Positions 1 to 7,288 of a DNA stretch of 35,815 bases are shown piece by piece. This DNA is from Streptomyces roseus (GTDB taxonomy: Bacteria > Actinomycetota > Actinomycetes > Streptomycetales > Streptomycetaceae): positions 1-35,815 of the forward strand of contig NZ_LFML01000158.1 of the NCBI RefSeq assembly GCF_001044425.1. The letters run 5' to 3'. Within the stretch, counting starts at the first letter, position 1, and each line of letters opens with the position of its first letter. The position numbers and the translations under genes were made by a program. Under the pieces are notes generated by a model. The model did no database searches, had not been told where the DNA came from, and saw only the letters and a list, made by a program, of their open reading frames with translations.

Positions 1-1249
1 CGAATCCGTGCTCGCCCGCCGGCCCGAAGCCCTGGAACTGGCCCGGGCCGTGGGCCTCGGCGAGGCCCTCCAGCCGCCCGCCACCGCCACCGCCCACCTG
101 TGGACCCGCGGGGCGCTGCGGCCCATGCCGCGCGGCCACGTCATGGGCGTCCCCGGCGACCTGGCCCCGCTCGCCGCCACCGGGGTGCTCTCCGCCGAGG
201 GGCTGGCCCGGATCGAGGCGGAACGCGAGCTGGCGCCCACCGAGATCGGCGAGGACGTCGCCGTGGGCGAGTACGTGGCCGCCCGCCTCGGCCACGAGGT
301 CGTCGACCGCCTGGTGGAGCCCCTCCTCGGCGGGGTCTACGCCGGCAACGCCTACCGCATCTCCATGCGCGCCGCCGTCCCGCAGCTCTTCGAAGCAGCC
401 CGCAGGCACGCCTCGCTGGGCGAGGGCGTACGGGAACTGCAGGTCCGGGCGGCCGCGCAACAGGCCGGGCAGGCAGCCCGGCCCGTCTTCTCCGGCATCG
501 ACGGCGGCATCGGCCGGCTCCCCCTGGCCGTGGCCGAGGCCTGCCGGGCGGCCGGGGCGCGGATCTCCACCGGTACCCCGGTCCGCGGGCTCCTGCGTAC
601 GGCCGGGGGCTGGAAGGTCGTCACCGACGCGGCGGCGATCGACGCCGACGCCGTGGTCCTGGCGCTGCCGGCCGGGCCCGCCGCCCGGCTGCTGGAGGCG
701 CTCGCGCCGGCCGCGGCCACCGAGCTGCGCAGCGTCGAGTACGCCTCCATGGCCCTGGTGACGATGGCCTTCCGCCGCTCCGAGCTGCCCGCCGCGATCA
801 CCGACGGCGGCGCCAGCGGGTTCCTCGTACCCCCCGTCGACGGGCGGACCGTCAAGGCCTCCACCTTCTCCAGCAACAAGTGGGCCTGGGCCGGGGCCGA
901 TCCCGAGCTCTTCCTGCTGCGTACCTCGGTCGGCCGGTACGGCGACGAGGGCGACCTGGGGCGCGAGGACTCCGAGCTGGTGGACGTCTCGCTGCGCGAC
1001 CTCGGCGAGGCCGTGGGCCTGGCGGCCCGGCCCCTCGCCTCCACCGTCACCCGCTGGGACGCGGGACTGCCCCAGTACCCGGTGGGCCACCTGGCCCGGG
1101 TGGAGCGGATCCGGTCCGCCGTCGCGGCCCTGCCAGGTCTGGCGGTGTGCGGGGCGCTGTACGACGGCGTGGGCATCCCGGCGTGCATCGCGAGCGCCGC
1201 GAGGGCCGCCGACGTGGTGAAGGCCACGTTTGCCGCGAGTTCCGCGTAA
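1..1249 (+). CDS. hemG: Protoporphyrinogen/coproporphyrinogen oxidase, 5' end outside window
   Basis: FAD-dependent oxidase of the HemG/HemY family, which aromatises the porphyrinogen macrocycle in haem synthesis. In actinobacteria this enzyme normally acts on coproporphyrinogen III (then called CgoX), and the hemQ gene just downstream fits that pathway. The open frame enters from the left edge (first full codon at base 2), so the N-terminal Rossmann FAD motif is missing and the GTG at 8 is internal. Visible family features are a central VEPLLGGVYAG segment, SGIDGGIGRLP, and the C-terminal FAD-contacting segment LAVCGALYDGVGIPACI. The gene ends with TAA at 1247-1249, 47 bp before hemQ, on the same strand. 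Probably cytoplasmic or peripheral to the membrane. Identification is firm; the substrate assignment (copro- rather than protoporphyrinogen) is inferred from the partner gene. Confidence 0.93.
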   Translation, partial: ESVLARRPEALELARAVGLGEALQPPATATAHLWTRGALRPMPRGHVMGVPGDLAPLAATGVLSAEGLARIEAERELAPTEIGEDVAVGEYVAARLGHEVVDRLVEPLLGGVYAGNAYRISMRAAVPQLFEAARRHASLGEGVRELQVRAAAQQAGQAARPVFSGIDGGIGRLPLAVAEACRAAGARISTGTPVRGLLRTAGGWKVVTDAAAIDADAVVLALPAGPAARLLEALAPAAATELRSVEYASMALVTMAFRRSELPAAITDGGASGFLVPPVDGRTVKASTFSSNKWAWAGADPELFLLRTSVGRYGDEGDLGREDSELVDVSLRDLGEAVGLAARPLASTVTRWDAGLPQYPVGHLARVERIRSAVAALPGLAVCGALYDGVGIPACIASAARAADVVKATFAASSA

Positions 1250-1296
1250 GGCACCCCTGGCACCGACCACTGATCAGCACACGGGACAATGGACAC

Positions 1297-2019
1297 ATGA
1301 CTGCACCAGAGAAGATTCCCAACGCGGGGAAGAAGGCGAAGGACCTCAACGAGGTCATCCGCTACACCCTGTGGTCCGTCTTCAAGCTGAAGGACGTTCT
1401 CCCCAGTCTCGACGCTGACCGCGCCGGCTATGCCGACGAGGTCCAGGAGCTGTTCGACCAGCTGGCCGCCAAGGACATCACCGTCCGCGGCACCTATGAC
1501 GTCTCCGGCCTGCGCGCCGACGCGGACATCATGATCTGGTGGCACGCCGAGACCTCGGACGAGCTGCAGACCGCGTACAACCTCTTCCGCCGTACGAAGC
1601 TCGGCCGCGCGCTGGAGCCGGTGTGGTCGAACATGGCCCTGCACCGCCCGGCCGAGTTCAACAAGTCGCACATCCCGGCCTTCCTGGCCGACGAGGTCGC
1701 GCGCGACTACGTCAGCGTCTACCCCTTCGTGCGCTCCTACGACTGGTACCTGCTGCCCGACGAGGACCGCCGCCGCATGCTCGCCGACCACGGCAAGATG
1801 GCCCGCGGCTACCCGGACGTCCGGGCCAACACCGTCGCCTCCTTCTCGCTGGGCGACTACGAGTGGATGCTGGCCTTCGAGGCCGACGAGCTGTACCGCA
1901 TCGTCGACCTCATGCGTCACCTGCGCGCCTCCGAGGCCCGTATGCACGTCCGCGAGGAGGTGCCCTTCTACACCGGGCGCCGCAAGTCCGTCGCCGATCT
2001 GGTGGCCGGACTCGCCTGA
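1297..2019 (+). CDS. hemQ: Coproheme decarboxylase HemQ (ChdC)
   Basis: A 240-residue protein of the chlorite-dismutase superfamily, matching the usual length of actinobacterial HemQ. It performs the last step of the coproporphyrin-dependent haem pathway, oxidative decarboxylation of two propionates of coproheme to give haem b. His165 in LADHGKMAR fits the proximal haem ligand, and Tyr142 in the YPFVRSYDWY segment fits the catalytic tyrosine; both are read by motif, not alignment. The ATG at 1297 is chosen because MTAPEKIPNAGKKAKDLNEV is the typical N-terminus. There is no good Shine-Dalgarno sequence. A GACAAT hexamer at 1285-1290 ends 6 bases before the ATG, so a leaderless transcript is possible, though no clear -35 is seen. 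It lies directly behind hemG and probably shares its transcript. Confidence 0.95.
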   Translation: MTAPEKIPNAGKKAKDLNEVIRYTLWSVFKLKDVLPSLDADRAGYADEVQELFDQLAAKDITVRGTYDVSGLRADADIMIWWHAETSDELQTAYNLFRRTKLGRALEPVWSNMALHRPAEFNKSHIPAFLADEVARDYVSVYPFVRSYDWYLLPDEDRRRMLADHGKMARGYPDVRANTVASFSLGDYEWMLAFEADELYRIVDLMRHLRASEARMHVREEVPFYTGRRKSVADLVAGLA

Positions 2020-2070
2020 TACCTCCCCTGGGGGGAAGGAACCGGAAGACGCTCTCTTGACTGGGGAGCG

Positions 2071-2091
2071 GCCTCCGGTGGATCGGGAGGC
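2071..2091. terminator. Possible hairpin between convergent hemQ and peptidase genes
   Basis: GCCTCC at 2071-2076 and GGAGGC at 2086-2091 form a 6-bp stem with a 9-nt loop. It lies in the 130-bp gap between the convergent hemQ and S33 peptidase genes, where a bidirectional terminator would be expected. There is no T-tract, and the call rests on position and symmetry only. Confidence 0.3.
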
Positions 2092-2149
2092 TGGTCCGGA
2101 TGACGGCCTGACCCCCGAAACGACGCAGCCGGAGATCCCGCCCGGAAGT

Positions 2150-3856
2150 TCAGACGACTGGCGGCAGCAGAGCCCTGGGTACCTTCCGGGGGCCTCGTGC
2201 TGCCCGGTCGTCCAGCGACACCGGTGCGGGCTCCGGATGCGGCGCACACGTGACACGCCATCCTGAGGTGTCACCCGTCAGCAAGTACCGCTCCACATGG
2301 CGGTCCACGCAGTCATTGCGTCCGCCGACCACTCCGTGGGCACCCGCCCCCTTCTCCGTGACCAGCGCGGCCCGGTCGCCGAGCCGGCGCTGGAGCTCCA
2401 GCGCACCCGGGTACGGGGTGGCCCCGTCCCGCTCGGCCGCGACGATCAGCGTGCGGGGGAGCGCCGCCGACCGCGCGCCGGCCGGGGCCGGCGGTGCGCC
2501 GACCGCCACCGGCCGCTGCCGCTCGTGGACGGGCCAGTACGCGCACGGCAGGTTCAGGAAGGCGTTGGCCCAGGTCTCGAAGGGCGCCCGGCGGGCCAGT
2601 TCGGTGTTGTCGCGGTCCCAGGTCTCCCACGAGGCGGGCCAGGCGGCGTCGTTGCACAGCACCGCCGTGTACACCGCCCGCGCGTTCTCGCGCGCGGCCG
2701 CCGACTCCGCGTCCGGGCGGGCCTGTTCGGCCAGCGGACCCGCATCGCCCGCCAGGAACGCGCTGAGCGCGGCCGCCCGCTCGGGCCAGACGTCGTCGTA
2801 GTATGCCGCCTGGAGGAAGGCCGCCTGGAGCTCGCCGGTCCCCACCGTCCCGCCCGCCGGGGTGCGCGCCACCGCCTCCCGTACGCGCTCGTAACTCGCC
2901 TGTACCGCCTCCGGGGTGGCGCCGAGCCGGTACGTGGCGTGGTGGCGGGCGGCCCAGGCGCGGAAGTCGTACCAGCGCCGCTCGAACCCCGGTGCCTGGT
3001 CCAGGTTGTTGACGTACCAGATGCGGCGCGGGTCGGGGTCGACCGCGGAGTCGAGGACCATCCGGCGGACGTGGCCGGGGTGGAGGGTGGCGTAGACGGC
3101 GCCCAGGTAGGTCCCGTACGAGGCGCCGAAGAAGGACAGCTTCTCCTCGCCGAGCGCGGCGCGCAGCACGTGCAGGTCGCGGACGTTGTCCAGGGTCGTG
3201 TAGTACGCCAGCGCCGCGCCGGCCCGCTGCGCACAGCCGCGGGCGTAGGCCCGGGCCCCGGCGACGCGCTCGCGCTTGTACGCGGCGGAGGGCTCGGCCG
3301 GGACCTGGGTCGGGCCCTTCGCCCGGACGGCCGGGTCCTCGCAGGACAGCGGGGCGGAGCGGCCGACCCCGCGCGGGGCGTAGCCGACGAGGTCGTACGC
3401 GGCGCCGATCCGCTGCCACTCGGGGAGGTCGGCGACGAGCGGGAAGAACATGCCGGAGGCGCCGGGGCCCCCGGGGTTGTACACGAGCGCGCCCTGGCGA
3501 GCCGCCCCGTCGCGCCGGGTCGCGGTCACGCGGCTGACGGTGAGCGGGATCCGGGGGCCGTCCGGGCGCGCGTAGTCGAGCGGAACCCGCAGGGTCGCGC
3601 ACCGTACCGGCGGGGGCAGCTCCTCGACGGCGGGGCAGGGACGGAAGTCCAGCGCGCCGGTTCCGGTGCCCGCGCCGGTCCGCCGCGCTCCGGCCGCCTT
3701 CGCGGCACGGGCCGCCACGAGTTCGGCGCCCGCGTCCGCGGCGGCCGTCCGGGCCGCGGCGGAGGAGTGGGCGGCGTGGGCGTGCGGGGACGGGATGCAC
3801 AGGGTGAGGGAGAGGACCGCCGCGGCGACGGTGCAGCGGGCGAGCGGAGTCAGCAT
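2150..3856 (-). CDS. Secreted S33 alpha/beta-hydrolase, tripeptidyl aminopeptidase (Tap) type
   Basis: A 568-residue exported serine hydrolase of the Streptomyces Tap/SlpD/SlpE type, which removes short N-terminal peptides from proteins or acts on related peptides. Residues 1-28 are a signal peptide with a hydrophobic core and a likely A-H-A cleavage site. The oxyanion region YNPGGPGASG is near residue 126. The nucleophile is Ser246 in GASYG. The acid lies in AERDGATPY and the base His in GAGAHGV near the C-terminus, in the TAP-like C-terminal domain. The segment usually reading FDPRGVGRS is YAPRGVGRS here, a small departure. The ATG start is preceded by a weak AAGG buried in a hairpin (3867-3886). 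It lies downstream of, and on the same strand as, the MNIO operon but is separated by a candidate terminator, so it is probably independent. Confidence 0.88.
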   Translation of the reverse strand: MLTPLARCTVAAAVLSLTLCIPSPHAHAAHSSAAARTAAADAGAELVAARAAKAAGARRTGAGTGTGALDFRPCPAVEELPPPVRCATLRVPLDYARPDGPRIPLTVSRVTATRRDGAARQGALVYNPGGPGASGMFFPLVADLPEWQRIGAAYDLVGYAPRGVGRSAPLSCEDPAVRAKGPTQVPAEPSAAYKRERVAGARAYARGCAQRAGAALAYYTTLDNVRDLHVLRAALGEEKLSFFGASYGTYLGAVYATLHPGHVRRMVLDSAVDPDPRRIWYVNNLDQAPGFERRWYDFRAWAARHHATYRLGATPEAVQASYERVREAVARTPAGGTVGTGELQAAFLQAAYYDDVWPERAAALSAFLAGDAGPLAEQARPDAESAAARENARAVYTAVLCNDAAWPASWETWDRDNTELARRAPFETWANAFLNLPCAYWPVHERQRPVAVGAPPAPAGARSAALPRTLIVAAERDGATPYPGALELQRRLGDRAALVTEKGAGAHGVVGGRNDCVDRHVERYLLTGDTSGWRVTCAPHPEPAPVSLDDRAARGPRKVPRALLPPVV

Positions 3857-3866
3857 CAGGGGCCGC

Positions 3867-3886
3867 CTTCATCTCTTCGGATGAAG
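3867..3886 (-). promoter_or_regulatory. Hairpin in the leader of the S33 peptidase gene covering its RBS
   Basis: CTTCATC (3867-3873) and GATGAAG (3880-3886) form a perfect 7-bp stem with a 6-nt loop. On the minus strand the 3' arm contains most of the GAAGG that serves as the only visible ribosome binding site, about 9 nt before the ATG at 3856. It could sequester the RBS or be a dyad operator; the sequence alone does not decide. Confidence 0.4.
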
Positions 3887-3925
3887 TGATCAGATGTGCT
3901 CGGCGGGGTGCTTGTACAGGACCGC

Positions 3926-3941
3926 CGCCCGGTGTCGGGCG
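3926..3941 (-). terminator. Candidate terminator hairpin after the MNIO/TIGR04222 operon
   Basis: CGCCCG (3926-3931) and CGGGCG (3936-3941) pair as a 6-bp GC stem with a 4-nt loop. On the minus strand it begins 16 nt beyond the stop codon of the second TIGR04222-type gene. There is no U-tract, which is usual for Streptomyces terminators. Confidence 0.4.
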
Positions 3942-3956
3942 CAATCCCCCCGTTGC

Positions 3957-4718
3957 CTAGGCCAGTGCCGCCCGGAGGGCGGGATCCGTGAGCGCCCGGA
4001 CCCCGCGCAGCGCCACCGCCGCGAGGGGGTCCCCCTCACCCCGCTCCCGGTCCAGCGCGACGAGCAGCCGCTGCCCGGCCGGGGAGGCCCACGCGGAGTA
4101 CGGGTACGTCTCGAAGCGGGCGATGGCCAGGCACCCCAGCGTGAGCAGCAGCGGCATCGAGAACCAGCCCAGGATCACGGCCCCGGCGGTCCCGTCGACC
4201 GGCAGGCACAGAGCGGCCGCCGCCGTCGCGGCGACCAGGGCGGCGGCCCGCCGCACCGCCCGGACCCCGCCGGCCACGGCGCCGCGCGCGGCGGCCGGCA
4301 GCGCCAGGCCCGCCGCGTCCAGCCGGTCCGCGAGGATCCGTACGGCCTCGTCCCGGGCCGCCGCGACGCGTACGGCGACCACCGGAGCCTGTCCGTCCGG
4401 GCCGAACGCGCCGAGCACCGACCGCTCGTGCGGATCGCGCCCCACCGGGTCGACGACGGTCGCCCAGCCGGTGTGGGCCAGCAGCAGCCGGCGGCCCCGC
4501 TGCATGGAGAGCAGCGTCAGCTCGGCGACCCGCCGGGGGCCGCCGGCGAGGTAGGCGGCCTCGTACAGGTTCAGTGCGTCGGGGCGGTATCCGGCGCCCG
4601 CACTGCCGTCGGGCGGAGCGGGCGCGGGCACCGAGGCCACGGCGGCGGCCCTCAGCAGGAGGATGCACGACGTCAGCACCCCCGCCCAGGCCGTCAGGAG
4701 GAGCAGGACCCAGAACAT
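3957..4718 (-). CDS. TIGR04222-type membrane protein without Cys tail
   Basis: A 253-residue predicted membrane protein of unknown function. The start at 4718 (MFWVLLLLTAWAG) is chosen because a GGGAG sequence lies 8 nt upstream. The longer frame upstream reads through an Arg/Phe/Gln-rich stretch that is only the other frame of the repeat in the preceding gene. Residues 1-22 are one hydrophobic segment; residues about 160-175 and 178-200 are two more. Between them lies the TIGR04222-type signature LNLYEAAYLAGGPRRVAEL (49-67), which is shared with the preceding gene (LSEAAFMAGGPGAVVDSAL). It starts 32 nt after that gene's stop, so it is the third cistron of the operon. Unlike its paralogue it ends right after the domain with no Ser/Cys tail. 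Family assignment is by motif; the biochemical role is unknown. Confidence 0.8.
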   Translation of the reverse strand: MFWVLLLLTAWAGVLTSCILLLRAAAVASVPAPAPPDGSAGAGYRPDALNLYEAAYLAGGPRRVAELTLLSMQRGRRLLLAHTGWATVVDPVGRDPHERSVLGAFGPDGQAPVVAVRVAAARDEAVRILADRLDAAGLALPAAARGAVAGGVRAVRRAAALVAATAAAALCLPVDGTAGAVILGWFSMPLLLTLGCLAIARFETYPYSAWASPAGQRLLVALDRERGEGDPLAAVALRGVRALTDPALRAALA

Positions 4719-4750
4719 GGCTGACTCCCACGAGGTGGAGAAGTGCCCGG

Positions 4751-5845
4751 TCAGGAACTGCTGCCGCAGCTCGAACCGGACGAACTGCTGCAACTCGAAC
4801 TGCTGGAGCAACTGGAACCGCTGGAACAGCTGGACCCACTGGAACAGCTGGACCCACCGGAACAGCTCGATCCGCTGGAACAGCTCGAACCACCGGAACC
4901 GCCGGAGCAACCGGAACCGCTGCTCCCACAGCTGCCGGACGAGGAGCCGCCGTCACTGCCCGCGCACCATACGACGGGCAGGACCTCGGCGGAAGACCCG
5001 CAGGAGACACCCGCGGAAGTCGAGGACGAGGACGACGCGGACCGGGACGAGGAGCCGGAGCCGCGCCGGGCCCCCCGCGCCTGCGCCGCCGCCAGCCTGG
5101 TGCTCCGCGCGGCCGGCACCAACTGCCCCCGCAGCTGAGGGTCCCGCAGCCCCCTCAGCCCGAACAGGGCCGTCTGCACGTGCGGGGTCCGGTCGTTCAC
5201 GTAGTGCGTGCGGATCTCGCGCAGCGCGGCCCGCCCCGCCGGGGTGAGCCGCCCGCGGGCCTTGGCGGCGAGTACGCATCCCAGGACGATCCCGGCCACC
5301 AGCGCCGGGAGCACCTTGAACACGAACGGGACCTGTGGACCGGGATCCAGCGCCAGTGCCACGAACGTGAGGGGCAGCGAGACCACCACCCACACCGCGC
5401 ACACCACGACCTGGCAGAGCGCCCAGCGCCGCCAGACGCGCCCGGAGCCGGGCACCGCGAGCAGCCCGCGGGCGGCGAGCGCGTCGCCGGTCTCCTGGAC
5501 GGCGGGGTCGAGCATGGCGGCGTACCGCACCTGGTAGAGCCAGCCGGACGGCGCCTGGCGCAGGGCCTCGAACACGGCCCGCTCGGCGAGGTCGCCGGCC
5601 CGCGCCCCTGGCCGCAGCGCGACGATCCCCGGACCGCCGGCCACCAGCCGCCCGTCCCCGAGCAGCGAGACGAGTGCGCTGTCCACGACCGCGCCGGGGC
5701 CGCCGGCCATGAACGCGGCCTCGGACAGGTCGTGCAGGCGTGGCGCGGGGCCGGCCGTGCGCGGCCGGGAGCGCCGTACGCCGAGGACCAGCAGGAGGGT
5801 GGAGAGGAGGACGGCGATCCAGATCGCGAGGGCGAGGTCGTTCAT
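4751..5845 (-). CDS. TIGR04222-type membrane protein with Ser/Gly/Cys-ladder C-terminal tail
   Basis: A 364-residue protein. Hydrophobic segments lie at about 3-22, 142-166 and 174-194; a TIGR04222-type motif (LHDLSEAAFMAGGPGAVVDS) starts near residue 38. From about residue 262 to the end the chain is almost only Ser, Gly and Cys. Cysteines are at 282, 294, 306, 313, 322, 328, 334, 340, 346, 352 and 360; those from 322 to 352 are spaced exactly six residues apart. The ATG at 5845 overlaps the DUF692 stop codon (ATGA), indicating translational coupling. This frame is favoured because the DNA before the repeat is clearly coding here. Because DUF692/MNIO enzymes modify cysteines in ribosomal peptides, the tail is a plausible substrate; that is inference. 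Alternatively the tail could bind metal or act as a wall spacer. Confidence 0.82.
   Translation of the reverse strand: MNDLALAIWIAVLLSTLLLVLGVRRSRPRTAGPAPRLHDLSEAAFMAGGPGAVVDSALVSLLGDGRLVAGGPGIVALRPGARAGDLAERAVFEALRQAPSGWLYQVRYAAMLDPAVQETGDALAARGLLAVPGSGRVWRRWALCQVVVCAVWVVVSLPLTFVALALDPGPQVPFVFKVLPALVAGIVLGCVLAAKARGRLTPAGRAALREIRTHYVNDRTPHVQTALFGLRGLRDPQLRGQLVPAARSTRLAAAQARGARRGSGSSSRSASSSSSTSAGVSCGSSAEVLPVVWCAGSDGGSSSGSCGSSGSGCSGGSGGSSCSSGSSCSGGSSCSSGSSCSSGSSCSSSSSCSSSSGSSCGSSS
4790..4882 (-). repeat. 18-bp in-frame tandem repeat encoding the six-residue Cys ladder
   Basis: On the plus strand the unit reads CTGGAACAGCTGGACCCA with point changes, repeated about five times head to tail. On the coding minus strand each unit gives one S-C-S-S-G-S hexapeptide. 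The repeats are similar but not identical, and most differences are conservative at the protein level (Gly/Ser exchanges) while every Cys is kept. Confidence 0.85.
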
Positions 5846-7161
5846 GCCGCACGTCCCGCGAGGGCCCGGGCCCAGCGCACGATCCGGCGCGGGGGCCGCG
5901 CCCCGACCCGGTCCTGCCACCACGCGGTCAGCCGGCGCCGCGCGGCGGGGTCGGCGGGCAGGTCCCGGATCAGCAGGTGCTCGGCGAAGTCCAGGGCGTC
6001 GCGCCGGTATCCGGCGGTCATGGGCCGGCTGTGGGCGTACCCGAGGAAGGCCTCGCGGTACGCGGCCTGACCGCCCAGGATCCCGGGCAGCTCGGGCGCG
6101 AGCTTCGCGACGACCCCGGCCCGCTTCGCGGCGAGCGCCCGGGCCTGCACCCGTACGCGCTCCCGGTCGAACCCCTCGGGCACCTCCGCGCCCGCGACGA
6201 GCGCGGCGAGCAGCGCCCCCTGCTCCTGACCGACGCGGGCCCGCTCCCGCGGCCCCGCCGGCGTGCGCGGCGCGGCGTCCGGCGCCGCGGCCCGGACCAC
6301 GGCGGAGGGGCGGCCGGGGGAGTCCGCAGCCGGGCCCACCGGGCCCACCGGGCCCACCACGCCCCGAATGGCGGCGAGTTCCGCGGCCAGCTCCGCCTCG
6401 GCGGGGAAATCGTCGTCCCGCTCCAGCAGCACGCCCGCGGGGGCGACCCGCTCGCGCAGCTCCGCCAGGACGTCCAGCACCACCGCCGGCACCGGATGGG
6501 CATGCGTGTCGTGCCACACCCCGTCCCGCTCCACGCCCCCGGCGACGTGCACGTACGCGAGCGCCTCCAGCGGGATCGCGTCCAGCACGGCGAACGGGTC
6601 CTCGCCCCTGTTCACCCGGTTCGTGTGCAGGTTCGCGACGTCGATCAGCAGCCGTACCCCCGTCCGCTCCACCAGCTCCGTCAGGAACTGCCCCTCCGTC
6701 AGTTCCTCCCCGGGCCACGAGACCAGCGCGGCGATGTTCTCCAGCGCCAGCGGAACCGGCAGGGCGTCCTGCGCGATCCGGACGTTCTCGCACAGCACGT
6801 CCAGCGCGTCGCGCGTCCGGCGCACCGGCAGCAGGTGCCCGGCCTCCAGCGCCGGCGAGGAGGCCCGTACGAACGCGATGTGCTCCGTGACGAGCGGCGC
6901 CCCCAGGGCGAGGGCCCGCTCCCCGAGCGCGGCCAGCTTCCCGGCGTCGGGCCGCTCGGCGCCGCCGATGCCCAGCGAGACCCCGTGCGGGACCACGCGC
7001 ACCCCGCGCTCGCGCAGCCGCAGCAGCGAGGCGGGCAGATGGCCGGGACAGATGTTCTCGGCCACCACCTCGACCCAGTCCAGGCCCGGCAGCCGCTCCA
7101 CCGCGTCGGCGATCTCCGGCCGCCATCCGATGCCCACCCCCAGGTGCGCCATGGTGTTCAT
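5842..7161 (-). CDS. DUF692 multinuclear non-haem iron oxidase (MNIO) fused to a C-terminal helical domain
   Basis: A 439-residue protein. Residues 1-265 are a DUF692/MbnB-type TIM barrel with the metal-ligand pattern intact: His59 (PHGVSLGIGG), His94 (TEHIAF), Glu141 (LENIA), Asp174/Asn177/His179 (DVANLHTN), His205 (YVHVAGG), Asp218/His220 (WHDTHAHP) and Glu247 (LLERDDDFP). MNIO enzymes use two or three irons to oxidise cysteine or other residues in ribosomal peptides, usually with a partner protein. Residues 268-277 are a Gly-Pro-Val linker. Residues about 305-400 form a helical domain like that of S. coelicolor SCO6045 (name recalled), somewhat like the separate partner proteins of other MNIO systems. 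The ATG at 7161 is preceded by G-rich SD-like sequence; ATG 7152 is an alternative. The stop overlaps the next gene's start by 4 bp. Confidence 0.9.
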   Translation of the reverse strand: MNTMAHLGVGIGWRPEIADAVERLPGLDWVEVVAENICPGHLPASLLRLRERGVRVVPHGVSLGIGGAERPDAGKLAALGERALALGAPLVTEHIAFVRASSPALEAGHLLPVRRTRDALDVLCENVRIAQDALPVPLALENIAALVSWPGEELTEGQFLTELVERTGVRLLIDVANLHTNRVNRGEDPFAVLDAIPLEALAYVHVAGGVERDGVWHDTHAHPVPAVVLDVLAELRERVAPAGVLLERDDDFPAEAELAAELAAIRGVVGPVGPVGPAADSPGRPSAVVRAAAPDAAPRTPAGPRERARVGQEQGALLAALVAGAEVPEGFDRERVRVQARALAAKRAGVVAKLAPELPGILGGQAAYREAFLGYAHSRPMTAGYRRDALDFAEHLLIRDLPADPAARRRLTAWWQDRVGARPPRRIVRWARALAGRAA

Positions 7162-7202
7162 GTCCCCCCGCCCCCCTCTCAACGGTCGTGTGCCGGTGTG
7201 AT

Positions 7203-7222
7203 GGCCCCGACGGAGTCGGGCC
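7203..7222 (-). terminator. Hairpin between the Pth2-like gene and the MNIO operon
   Basis: CCCGAC (7206-7211) pairs with GTCGGG (7215-7220) around a 3-nt loop, extended by GG/CC beyond one bulged base. It lies about 67 nt after the Pth2-like stop and about 40 nt before the DUF692 start, so it may terminate the former. No clear promoter for the MNIO operon was recognised in the 127-bp gap. Confidence 0.35.
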
Positions 7223-7288
7223 AACCGCGGACAGGGACGTTCAGAGCAACATTTGAGGTTGCGGGCCGGCGCCCTCGGACCCGGCGGG

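Noticed and set aside
100..1296. Alternative plus frame overlapping hemG and merging into hemQ
   Set aside because: Arg/Pro/Gly-rich shadow frame; hemG in the other frame has clear family segments, and only the hemQ part of the frame is real.
2057..2266. Short plus-strand frame after hemQ
   Set aside because: Mostly antisense to the end of the S33 peptidase gene, no recognisable features.
4743..5138. Plus-strand open frame giving a Leu/Glu/Gln/Pro-rich repeat protein
   Set aside because: It is the opposite strand of the Ser/Gly/Cys tail. The minus frame continues from a clearly coding membrane protein that is coupled to the MNIO gene, and the plus frame has no family features.
6334..6360. 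Threefold 9-bp repeat in the MNIO gene as a possible mobile or regulatory repeat
   Set aside because: It is in frame and encodes the G-P-V linker between the two domains, which explains it.
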